This document shows, one piece after another, positions 14,606 through 21,290 of a stretch of DNA of 21,469 nucleotides. Position 1 is the stretch's first letter; each line of letters opens with the position of its first letter. Source of the DNA: Undibacter mobilis (GTDB taxonomy: Bacteria; Pseudomonadota; Alphaproteobacteria; Rhizobiales; Xanthobacteraceae); contig NZ_QRGO01000004.1 of the NCBI RefSeq assembly GCF_003367195.1, positions 1-21,469 of the forward strand, read 5' to 3'. Made by a program: the position numbers and the translations under genes. The notes under the pieces were generated by a model, which worked only from the letters and a program-made list of their open reading frames with translations, was not told the DNA's origin and did not search any database.

Positions 14606-14632
14606 AAGCCTCCGCTTCGGCGGGGCTTTTTC
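14606..14632 (+). terminator. Rho-independent terminator after the secreted protein gene
   Basis: A stem aagcc/ggctt continuing as ccgc/gcgg, with one bulged T (14611) and a ttcg tetraloop (14616-14619). It is followed by a T5 tract plus tcttt. It starts 22 bp after the stop at 14583. Confidence 0.8.
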
Positions 14633-14639
14633 TTTGCAG

Positions 14640-14900
14640 TCAGATTGCAACGTCCACCATCTTGCCGTTCGGCACGACCTGCGCCCACACAGCCTCGTAT
14701 TCTGTCGCGCCAGGCTCCCAGCCGGTGAGGGTGTTGCTCTTGGCTTTCGCGATAGCAGCGTCCTTAGCTTCGTCGGTACAAAGCATGGGATAGCGGGCGT
14801 CGTCATTAACGCGTTCGGCGGTTTCCTCTACCTGAGCCGTTACGATGCGCTCGTAGGTTACGGTGCGGCGGACAACGACCTGGATTGTGCGGTGGGTCAC
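14640..14900 (-). CDS. Hypothetical protein, 86 residues, in the phage-remnant block
   Basis: A small soluble protein starting with GTG at 14898-14900, preceded by AAGGAG at a good distance. The sequence is MTHRTIQVVVRRTVTYERIVTAQVEETAERVNDD, then DEAKDAAIAKAKSNTLTGWEPGATEYEAVWAQVVPNG. It looks like one beta-strand pair plus a helix and has no recognised domain. Part of the opposite strand is open, but the good ribosome binding site favours this one. It converges with the secreted protein gene at 14113-14583. It could be a phage accessory gene. Confidence 0.55.
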   Translation of the reverse strand: MTHRTIQVVVRRTVTYERIVTAQVEETAERVNDDARYPMLCTDEAKDAAIAKAKSNTLTGWEPGATEYEAVWAQVVPNGKMVDVAI

Positions 14901-14904
14901 GCGA

Positions 14905-15234
14905 CAATCTCCTTTTTGGGGAGCGACGTCATTGATTACTGGGAGGGCAACAACGTCTCCCTGCCCAAAGTCGCCACTGAGCGCGACGTGAACAGCATCA
15001 GGCTAGTTCTGCCCCGCTGCCGGTTTGATGCAGTCAACTGCAAAGGAGTCCTGGCTTCCCTCCGTAACCACTGGCAGGAGAAGGACGAAAAGACCGGGTT
15101 ATGGAAGTTCAAGCACGACTGGCCCCCACGGGGTGTCGGCCTTTCATGGGTTCTCCGTCTACCAGGATGAGTACGGCCTGCGAGCGGCAAACGACAACGG
15201 GCCGTATGCGCCGCGACGAGCGGTCGTTTGTTAA
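14905..15234 (+). pseudogene. Phage terminase large-subunit remnant (C-terminal part, internal deletion and frameshift)
   Basis: The plus strand keeps pieces of a phage terminase large subunit, the ATP-driven nuclease that packages DNA. The first piece is SDVIDYWEGNN, like the usual VIDYIE segment. After an apparent internal deletion comes DVNSIRLVLPRCRFDAVNC, KGVLASLRNHWQEKDEKTG and KFKHDW. The frame then shifts at the C5 run at 15123-15127; removing one C gives HDWPHGVSAFHGFSVYQDE, matching the HDWxSHGADAFRYLA-type end of terminases, and the frame ends at TAA 15232-15234. There is no start codon, Walker box or nuclease part. It is a non-functional fossil. The family call is from memory of the C-terminal pattern. 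Confidence 0.7.
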
Positions 15235-16223
15235 TGCTGCATGAAGAGCTGAGGCTGGGGCTCGACACCACACTGACACGGCTTGCGCTTTTTGACGCGC
15301 TTCTTCTTCGGCTTCGCCGGAGCCTCTGTCGGTTTGACCGTCACCTCGGCCTTGACCGTGATATCCCCCGGCTTAATGGCCTCAATCTTTGACGCGATGT
15401 TATTCAGGCTCTTTACGACTGGGTCAAAATCGACCTTTGGATTTTCTTCACCTTTGTTATTGGTAGTATTGCTCTCATATTTGAATGTCATGTTGTCGAT
15501 TTTGACACCAAGTTCAGCCGACCCTTTTACGAAAGGGGCAACTATGTTGGTTTGAAGCTTCGACATAGTCTCTTCAGAGAATGCGAACTTGACGGTCTCT
15601 TGCTTGGCCTGGATAGCCGCAATTAAAAGGTTCTGCTCGTATAGCGCTTTCTCAAGCGCATCCAATCTGCTCTGAAGAGATGTTTGATCAGAGGGCGCTG
15701 AGGTTTGGGTATTTCCGCCCCACTTTTGCGACGCGGCGAGCGGGTTGAAAAAAAGGACAACAGTCGTGAACCATAGTACGGCCGCCATCAGTGGGAATAA
15801 AGAGGTCGCGTAATTACCAAGCCTTGATATGCGGTCGCTTTCTAATGGAGGTAGATATTCAAGGAGTTCAAGTTTCTCACGGCGCCCCTCCTCAAAGAAC
15901 TTGTCGTTCTCACGCTCCATCCGTGAGACGGCTAGCCATACGCTCCACGAAGACCAAAGGCAGAATAGGCCAGCAAAAATAGATAAGAGGATGTTTGGCC
16001 ACCAGGGTTGGCCTGTCCATGCGCTGTCGCCCGCAAACGCAATCATGAAGCTGTGCGCGCCGACGATGCCGCCGCTAAAGAAAACAATGCCGTTAAGCCG
16101 CCCTTGTATCAGGCCATGCTGACGGGTGATTGCGTTTGAGATCGCCTCGTAAAGCTGGCCCAGCTTCCTGGCTTCTTCGCCCTTTGGAATTTCCCGAGGC
16201 GTTTCCGTCGTGGTGTCGCTCAT
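15231..16223 (-). CDS. Membrane protein with three helices, coiled coil and basic tail, function unknown
   Basis: A 330-residue protein. After a charged N-terminus come helices at about 45-65 (GIVFFSGGIVGAHSFMIAFAG), 77-99 (NILLSIFAGLFCLWSSWSVWLAV) and 139-159 (TSLFPLMAAVLWFTTVVLFF). Between the last two lies a long charged cytosolic helix (SRMERENDKFFEEGRREKLELLEYL). A coiled-coil-like region (about 183-215), a second soluble region, and a Lys/Pro tail with KPKKKRVKKRKPCQC follow. No enzyme motif is seen. The helix-pair plus amphipathic-helix layout recalls, loosely, SLATT or RipA-type membrane proteins, but I cannot assign it. The ATG is at 16221-16223 with GGGG upstream. Its stop overlaps the end of the terminase remnant, and composition is low GC. 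Confidence 0.7.
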   Translation of the reverse strand: MSDTTTETPREIPKGEEARKLGQLYEAISNAITRQHGLIQGRLNGIVFFSGGIVGAHSFMIAFAGDSAWTGQPWWPNILLSIFAGLFCLWSSWSVWLAVSRMERENDKFFEEGRREKLELLEYLPPLESDRISRLGNYATSLFPLMAAVLWFTTVVLFFNPLAASQKWGGNTQTSAPSDQTSLQSRLDALEKALYEQNLLIAAIQAKQETVKFAFSEETMSKLQTNIVAPFVKGSAELGVKIDNMTFKYESNTTNNKGEENPKVDFDPVVKSLNNIASKIEAIKPGDITVKAEVTVKPTEAPAKPKKKRVKKRKPCQCGVEPQPQLFMQH

Positions 16224-16362
16224 AGCTAAGCCCCATTACCCAGGGCACCATCCATTATCGGATAGTTCGGCGCAACTGCCGCTTGCAATATTGGTTACTT
16301 GCTCGGGGGTGCCAGCCACCCTTGTTGGACTCATGCTGTGAGGCACAAGGAAAGATAAATGA

Positions 16363-16542
16363 GTGAGCGACGAAACTAAAAAGAACCACGAGACCCAAAT
16401 AGAAGGCGTTGAGAAGATCAAGGCCAAGGTAGCCGCCGAAATCGCCCAGAAAATCTAGGCGGCTGAAAAGGAAGGCGTGAAGGGTAAGGCCCTGAATGAA
16501 AAGGCCGGCCTGACCATATCCACATTCGGGCTCAGGGGATGA
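16363..16542 (+). pseudogene. Small charged ORF interrupted by an in-frame amber codon
   Basis: From a GTG at 16363 the frame reads MSDETKKNHETQIEGVEKI, then KAKVAAEIAQKI, meets TAG at 16456-16458, then continues open as AAEKEGVKGKALNEKAG up to TGA at 16540-16542. Both halves have the same Lys/Glu/Ala helical composition, which suggests one former helical protein of about 59 residues. The alternative is a real 31-residue peptide. AAGGA precedes it. Confidence 0.35.
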
Positions 16543-16687
16543 TTTTGCTCGGGACCGGAAGCAGACCTGAGGCGGCAGCTCAACTGACCTGGAAACAAAT
16601 CGACTTCGAGGCAGGCTTATCGACCTCAATCAGCCGGATAGGGAGCAGACTAAAAAGTACAGGCCCGTCGTGCCATTGAGGTGTTGA
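16512..16687 (+). pseudogene. Tyrosine recombinase (phage integrase) remnant, frameshifted
   Basis: One frame gives MILLGTGSRPEAAAQLTW, then KQIDFEAG. After one missing base near 16611-16618 the next frame gives IDLNQPDREQTKKYRPVVPL and stops at 16685-16687. This matches the first part of integrase catalytic domains (LGTGxRPEAxLxLTWxQxDFExGxIDLNPPGRxxTKKxRPxVPL), including the first catalytic Arg and the Lys of the beta-hairpin. The HxxR, second His and Tyr are missing. It lies 15 bp before the right copy of the 18-bp repeat. It is a fossil of an integrase different from the intact one at 19807. Confidence 0.75.
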
Positions 16688-16701
16688 TGCAGGAAGTGGC
16701 G

Positions 16702-16719
16702 GCGTGCGGGTTACGTGCG
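16702..16719 (+). repeat. Right copy of the 18-bp direct repeat (candidate attachment-site remnant)
   Basis: gcgtgcgggttacgtgcg differs at one base from 13326-13343. It lies directly after the integrase remnant and before the host-like sirtuin gene, where an attachment site would be expected. Confidence 0.4.
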
Positions 16720-16858
16720 GTCGCCTGAGCTAAGGTGTTCCGAGAAAATCCGGATTTGAATTCATGCACCTGCCTGTGCAGAAATCACGTGGGACAAACC
16801 TCCGGGATCGGCAGGCGTAAGGCCGTACCGCACATAGAACCTCAACGCCGCTCGTGCA

Positions 16859-17617
16859 ATGATCGCTCCCGACCTCGACACCGCGATTGCCGTGTTGCGC
16901 GACCTCATCGAGGACGCGGAGCGGATCGTGCCGTTCACCGGGGCGGGCATCTCGACAGAGTCCGGCATTCCGGATTTCCGCTCGCCCGGCGGGCTCTGGA
17001 CCAAAAATCGTCCCATCCCGTTCGAGGACTATGTCGCCAGCGTCGAGGCGCGCCGCGAAGCCTGGCGGCGGCGCTTCAATATCGAGGCGACCTTTGCCGG
17101 GGCGCGTCCCACCCGTGGGCATCTTGCCTTGGCGAGCCTCTACAAGATGGGCAAGGCCGCCGCCGTGGTCACGCAGAATATCGATAATCTGCATCAGGCG
17201 TCCGGTATTGCAGCGCAAGATGTCATCGAGCTGCATGGCAACACGACCTACGCTGTCTGTCTCGATTGCGCGCGGCGTTATGAGCTGGGGCCGATCCGCG
17301 AGACCTTCGAAGCCAGCGAGGAGCCGCCGGATTGCGACTGCGGCGGCATCATCAAGACCGCAACCGTCTCGTTCGGTCAGGCCATGCCGGACCAACCGAT
17401 GCGGCGGGCGCAGGAACTCGCCGCCCATTGCGATTTGTTCCTGTCGGTCGGTTCGTCTTTGGTGGTCTGGCCGGCGGCCGGCATCCCGCTGATGGCCAAA
17501 CGCAACGGCGCCAGGCTCGTCATCATCAATCGCGATCCGACAGAACTCGACGACGTTGCCGATCTTGTTGTGCGCAACGACATCGGCGACGTGCTGGCCC
17601 CTTTCATCGGGCATTGA
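16859..17617 (+). CDS. cobB: NAD-dependent protein deacylase of the Sir2 family
   Basis: A 252-residue sirtuin. The NAD-binding signature is GAGIS at 28-32 followed by TESGIPDFRS. TQNIDNLH (105-112) and the catalytic H126 (ELHGNT) are present. Four cysteines (134, 137, 159, 161: CLDC and CDC) are placed like the zinc site, although the second pair is CxC rather than CxxC. GSSLVVWPA and INRDPTELDD complete the fold. Sirtuins remove acetyl or other acyl groups from lysines using NAD+. The ATG at 16859 has no strong Shine-Dalgarno. Composition is host-like, so this is the first core gene after the accessory block. Confidence 0.93.
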   Translation: MIAPDLDTAIAVLRDLIEDAERIVPFTGAGISTESGIPDFRSPGGLWTKNRPIPFEDYVASVEARREAWRRRFNIEATFAGARPTRGHLALASLYKMGKAAAVVTQNIDNLHQASGIAAQDVIELHGNTTYAVCLDCARRYELGPIRETFEASEEPPDCDCGGIIKTATVSFGQAMPDQPMRRAQELAAHCDLFLSVGSSLVVWPAAGIPLMAKRNGARLVIINRDPTELDDVADLVVRNDIGDVLAPFIGH

Positions 17618-17856
17618 GTTTCAGCACAACAACGCTGTGACTGATTCGCCGGCGACTACGGCGCCTGAGAAGCTGTGTGCAATAGCATTTTGGCCTTTGC
17701 GGCTTAGGGCCGGGTGTTATCTTCAATCCACAGATTCGTCGAAGCGATTCCAAACAAACGCCTCACTCAACGGGCGTCCGGAAGCGTCAAACGGGGCAAA
17801 CGCCGAAGCGGTATTCAACACCGACCGGCTCAGAGACGTCGAACGGGATTGATCGA

Positions 17857-18429
17857 ATGCCAGATACAAATCTCCGACCCGGCTTGGTCCGAGACCTTGG
17901 CGATGAACGGGCAACCGATCTCATCGAGGTCGCCGGTGTGATCAAGTGGTTCGATGTGTCGAAGGGCTTCGGCTTCATCGTTCCGGACAACGGCATGCCG
18001 GACGTTCTGCTTCACGTCACCTGCCTGCGCCGCGACGGTTTCCAGACCGCCTATGAAGGCGCGCGGATCGTGGTGGAAGTGCAGCCGCGGCCGAAGGGCC
18101 TGCAGGCCTTCCGCGTCGTCTCGATGGATGAGTCGACCGCGATCCATCCGGCCGAAATCGCGCCGCGGACCCATGTCAGCGTGACGCCGACCAGCGGGCT
18201 CGAGCGCGTCCAGGTCAAGTGGTTCAACCGGCTGCGCGGCTTCGGCTTCCTGACGCGCGGCGAGGGCACGCCCGACATCTTCGTCCACATGGAGACGCTG
18301 CGCCGCTTCGGCTTCGCCGAGTTGCGGCCGGGGCAGACCTTGCTGGTGCGCTTCGGGCCCGGGCCCAAGGGGCTGATGGCGGCCGAGGTCCGGCCGGACG
18401 GTGGGCCGCTGGCGCTGTCGTCGCACTGA
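17857..18429 (+). CDS. Protein with two cold-shock domains
   Basis: A 190-residue protein with two complete cold-shock (S1-like OB) domains. The first, about residues 24-90, has VAGVIKWFDVSKGFGFIVPD with RNP1 KGFGFI (37-42) and RNP2 DVLLHV (49-54). The second, about 116-180, has RVQVKWFNRLRGFGFLTRGEG with RNP1 RGFGFL (127-132) and RNP2 DIFVHM (140-145). Such tandem proteins are common in Hyphomicrobiales and bind single-stranded RNA or DNA as chaperones. The linker is short and polar. The ATG is at 17857 and a terminator follows at 18455. The 239-bp gap upstream could hold a regulated leader. Confidence 0.95.
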   Translation: MPDTNLRPGLVRDLGDERATDLIEVAGVIKWFDVSKGFGFIVPDNGMPDVLLHVTCLRRDGFQTAYEGARIVVEVQPRPKGLQAFRVVSMDESTAIHPAEIAPRTHVSVTPTSGLERVQVKWFNRLRGFGFLTRGEGTPDIFVHMETLRRFGFAELRPGQTLLVRFGPGPKGLMAAEVRPDGGPLALSSH

Positions 18430-18454
18430 TCGCTCGCCGATCGACGGAATTCTC

Positions 18455-18488
18455 AAGGCCCGGGCCGTTCGCTCGGGCCTTTGCTTTT
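18455..18488 (+). terminator. Rho-independent terminator after the cold-shock gene
   Basis: An 8-bp stem (aaggcccg 18455-18462 with cgggcctt 18474-18481), 11-nt loop, then a T-rich tract. It starts 26 bp past the stop. Confidence 0.75.
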
Positions 18489-18624
18489 GACAGGACGGCG
18501 CGGCGGACAGGGCGCGTTGGTCCTCGCGGCTTGTGCCGGCGTCTTGCTCCCCAAGTCTTGCCGCCAAAGTCTTGCCGTTGCCGCGATTGCTTGCGACAGT
18601 CGCCCGGTCCCCGAGGATCTCTTC

Positions 18625-19077
18625 ATGCTCCGCTGTCGTCTGATCGCCGCGATCCTGTTTGGATTGTGGGTTGCCGTCCTTCCCGCGCGCGCGGCCGGCG
18701 ACGAGGGTGTGGTGACGATCGCCAGCAAGAGCGGCGTCCATTCCTTCACGGTGGAGCTGGCGCGGACCGAGGCGGAGCGGGCCAAGGGCCTGATGTTCAG
18801 GAAGGAGCTGGCGCCGGGTCACGGCATGCTGTTCGATTTCCAGAAGGACCAGGAAGTCGCCTTCTGGATGGACAACACCTATGTCTCGCTCGACATGATC
18901 TTCATCCGCGGCGACGGCACCATCTGGCGCATCGAGGAGAACACGACGCCGCTGTCGACGCGCAATGTTCCCTCGCGCGGGCCGGTGCGGGGCGTGCTCG
19001 AGGTTGTCGCCGGGACGTCGCGCAAGCTCGGCATCGCGCCGGGCGACAAGGTCGGGCATCCCATTTTCGGCCGCTGA
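18625..19077 (+). CDS. DUF192 (UPF0127) exported protein
   Basis: A 150-residue protein starting at the ATG at 18625, with GAGG about 10 nt upstream. Residues 1-24 are a signal peptide (MLRCRLIAAILFGLWVAVLP, cleavage near ARA-AG). The mature part is a single DUF192 domain: FTVELARTEAERAKGLMFRKEL, GHGMLFDFQKDQEVAFWMDN, TYVSLDMIFIRGDGTIWRIEEN and GVLEVVAGTSRKLGIAPGD. The family is widespread, and structures of members show a small beta-barrel. No activity is firmly established. It is a single gene between the cold-shock terminator and tRNA-Pro. Confidence 0.92.
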   Translation: MLRCRLIAAILFGLWVAVLPARAAGDEGVVTIASKSGVHSFTVELARTEAERAKGLMFRKELAPGHGMLFDFQKDQEVAFWMDNTYVSLDMIFIRGDGTIWRIEENTTPLSTRNVPSRGPVRGVLEVVAGTSRKLGIAPGDKVGHPIFGR

Positions 19078-19087
19078 GGGGCTTTGC

Positions 19088-19116
19088 TTGCCGCGCCGCG
19101 GCGAAGCGTGTACCTA
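19088..19116 (+). promoter_or_regulatory. Possible promoter of tRNA-Pro
   Basis: TTGCCG (19088-19093) and TACCTA (19111-19116) are separated by 17 bp, similar in design to the tRNA-Glu promoter. The -10 is a poor match, so confidence is low. It would give a leader of about 55 nt. Confidence 0.35.
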
Positions 19117-19179
19117 GCCGGCATCCTGGACCCGCGTGCAGTATCGGCCGGTCCCGGATTCATGACCGAAGGTCATATT

Positions 19180-19256
<77 letters not shown>

Positions 19257-19310
19257 CCTACAGTACTATTTCAATGTGTTCCCTGGGTGTCTCTTGCCCT
19301 TTCGGCGGAA

Positions 19311-19349
19311 GAAGCCATGAGGCAACGAAGAGCGTTGCCTCATGGCTTC
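19311..19349 (+). terminator. 16-bp perfect inverted repeat downstream of tRNA-Pro, possible terminator
   Basis: gaagccatgaggcaac (19311-19326) pairs perfectly with gttgcctcatggcttc (19334-19349) over a 7-nt loop. A T5 tract begins 7 nt after the stem, a little far for a classic terminator. It could terminate the tRNA-Pro transcript or be a structure of the integrated element. Confidence 0.5.
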
Positions 19350-19652
19350 GAGACCGTTTTTCCCAATTGTGACAAACGTTGGCAGCGCAATCCAAAGAAA
19401 TTGAGGAATTTGAGGGGGGGCGTCTGACGGACTTCGCGGGCCGGGCGCAGGTTTCAAAGCGCAGCTCGTTGACTACCTTAAGTTGAATTAGGTTATAGAA
19501 CTATGACTGCATTGTGGCGGGCGTGGCTTTGTGAAGTTGTATTGCCAAAATACTCAACAAATGTATATTTTCCTAAAGAATTTCTGTGATCAACTCGTGG
19601 TTTACTGAATGTGTTGCTGGTCGGACGATAGAAGACGTGAAGATTAATAATA

Positions 19653-19689
19653 ATAATCTATAATACATACTTAGTATTGCATAGATTAT
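19653..19689. repeat. AT-rich imperfect palindrome upstream of the integrase gene
   Basis: The outer arms ataatctat (19653-19661) and atagattat (19681-19689) enclose an inner aatac/gtatt pair. Together they make a 14-bp stem with a 2-nt bulge. It is 118 bp before the integrase start and could be a recombinase, excisionase or repressor site. Confidence 0.55.
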
Positions 19690-19806
19690 AAAAAATAATG
19701 TTAGTGGTTGAGTTGTACCTCAGAACTTTTAGGCACTTAAAAACCAGCAGTTGGTTGTGAAAAGCCGCAATAGGGATCAGTTATTTTTCTCGTTTATTCT
19801 ACATTG

Positions 19807-20997
19807 ATGTTGTTTATGTCTGTCGCGTATCTAACGACCAGTTTCGTGCGCCAAGCACTGTGCCCACCCGGGCGCAAGAAGGCTGACTTTTTCGACGTCG
19901 GTCAACGTGGGTTCCTTCTTGAGGTCCGGAGTTCCGGCGGCAAGACCTATTACCAGCGCTATACGGACGAGCGAGGCCGCGAGCGGCAATATAAGATCGG
20001 TCCGGCTGACGTGCTGTCGCTGGATCAAGCCCGCCGCAAAGGGCGGCAGGTTGTTGCCGAGGCATTGCTCGGCGCCGACCCGCAGCAGAAGCGTCGCGAG
20101 ATGCGTGCCATCCCTTTGCTGCGCGAATTCGTGGCCGAGCGTTATCTCCCGTATGTCCAGACCTACAAGACGAGCTGGCAGACAGATGAAACGGTGCTGC
20201 GTATTCACGTTCTTCCGCGTCTCGGCCATTTGGCGCTCGACGAGATCAAGACCGACGCCATATCGAGCCTAATCAACGCGATGCGCGTCGACGGCTATGC
20301 CCCGGGCACCATGAACCGGGTCATCGTCATCCTGCGCTACATCTACAATCTGGCGCGCAAATGGAAGACGCCCGGCGGCGACAACAATCCGGCCGCTGGC
20401 TTGAGCGCCGGACCGGACGTCCAGCGCAACCGGTTCCTGAGCGAATGGGAAGCCGAGAACTTGGTGCGAGCGATCCATGCCGACGAGAACCGCACCGCGG
20501 CGCGCTCGATTTTGCTTCTGCTACTCACCGGCGCGCGCCGCAACGAAATCACCTTCGCAAAATGGGACTACGTCGACTGGAAGAACAAGACTTTGCTGGT
20601 GCCTAAATCGAAGTCGGGTAGGGCGCGTGTCATCGCCCTCAATCAGTCGGCGATCGCGCTTCTGACCGCGACGCCGCGCATAGAGGGCAATTCCTACATC
20701 TTTCCTTCGGAAGTGACAGGGCGACCATCGGCGTCATTGTTCTTTCCGTGGGACCGAATTCGCAAACGTGCCGGCCTTGGCGATGTGCGGCTGCATGATC
20801 TGCGGCATTCGTTCGCCAGTTTCCTGGTCAATCGTGGCGTGTCGCTTTATGTCGTGCAGGGCTTGCTCGGGCATATGCATGCGCGAACCACGCAACGTTA
20901 TGCGCATCTTTCGCAAGAGACCCTTAGTGACGCCGCCGATCTGATCCAGCATGTCGTGACTTTTCCGGCCGAGCCGCCGCCACAACACAACAGCTAA
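19807..20997 (+). CDS. Tyrosine site-specific recombinase (phage/island integrase)
   Basis: An intact 396-residue integrase. The N-terminal part (FFDVGQRGFLLEVRSSGGKTYYQRY, GPADVLSLDQARRKGRQV) is the DUF4102-like arm-binding domain of P4-type integrases. A core-binding SAM-like domain follows (about 105-205). The catalytic domain has R244 (LTGARRNE), a Lys in PKSKSGRARVI, H330 and R333 (HDLRHSFAS), H356 (GLLGHMHA) and Y365 (TTQRYAHLS), so all active-site residues are present. Starts at 19807 or 19816 (ATG) are both possible; no clear Shine-Dalgarno is visible. It lies about 550 bp downstream of tRNA-Pro on the same strand, which suits a tRNA-targeting element. No other intact mobility genes follow before the terminator. 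Confidence 0.93.
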   Translation: MLFMSVAYLTTSFVRQALCPPGRKKADFFDVGQRGFLLEVRSSGGKTYYQRYTDERGRERQYKIGPADVLSLDQARRKGRQVVAEALLGADPQQKRREMRAIPLLREFVAERYLPYVQTYKTSWQTDETVLRIHVLPRLGHLALDEIKTDAISSLINAMRVDGYAPGTMNRVIVILRYIYNLARKWKTPGGDNNPAAGLSAGPDVQRNRFLSEWEAENLVRAIHADENRTAARSILLLLLTGARRNEITFAKWDYVDWKNKTLLVPKSKSGRARVIALNQSAIALLTATPRIEGNSYIFPSEVTGRPSASLFFPWDRIRKRAGLGDVRLHDLRHSFASFLVNRGVSLYVVQGLLGHMHARTTQRYAHLSQETLSDAADLIQHVVTFPAEPPPQHNS

Positions 20998-21096
20998 CCG
21001 AATGCACCGCGCGTGAGTGAGCCGGCATCGCAATGGTGATGCTGTTGGCACTCGCCCGCGACGCGCTAACTTCGAGCCATTTACGCCCCGCTAACG

Positions 21097-21130
21097 AACC
21101 GTGCGCCAATATCGGCGCACGGTTTTTTTT
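21097..21130 (+). terminator. Strong rho-independent terminator after the integrase gene
   Basis: A perfect 11-bp stem (aaccgtgcgcc 21097-21107 with ggcgcacggtt 21114-21124), 6-nt loop and a run of eight T. It lies 100 bp past the integrase stop. Confidence 0.9.
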
Positions 21131-21290
21131 GTGCATCGTTGTCTGGCCTAATTCGCTAATCCGACGCCATACCTATTGCGCATTTGCGTCATCTCACGAG
21201 TTCATTTTGCGATTTTGAAATCGATTCAATCACTTGGATTTCAGCGCGACCCACGACAGGCCGAGACAGTGCTTGGGCTACAAAAAGTGA

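Larger units (their letters stand above)
19257..19806. other. AT-rich noncoding region between tRNA-Pro and integrase
   Basis: About 550 bp with no convincing gene. The first 200 bp contain a 16-bp inverted repeat. From about 19480 the sequence becomes strongly AT-rich, in contrast with the host DNA, and holds a large AT palindrome at 19653-19689. It may carry the left junction, the int promoter and integrase arm-type binding sites. Confidence 0.6.

Noticed and set aside
17830..19059. A 409-codon open frame on the minus strand
   Set aside because: It is antisense to both the cold-shock and DUF192 genes, whose motifs are certain.
21140..21190. Partial similarity to the tRNA-Pro 3' end (possible right attachment site)
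   Set aside because: Only scattered short matches; no continuous identity long enough to be an attachment site.
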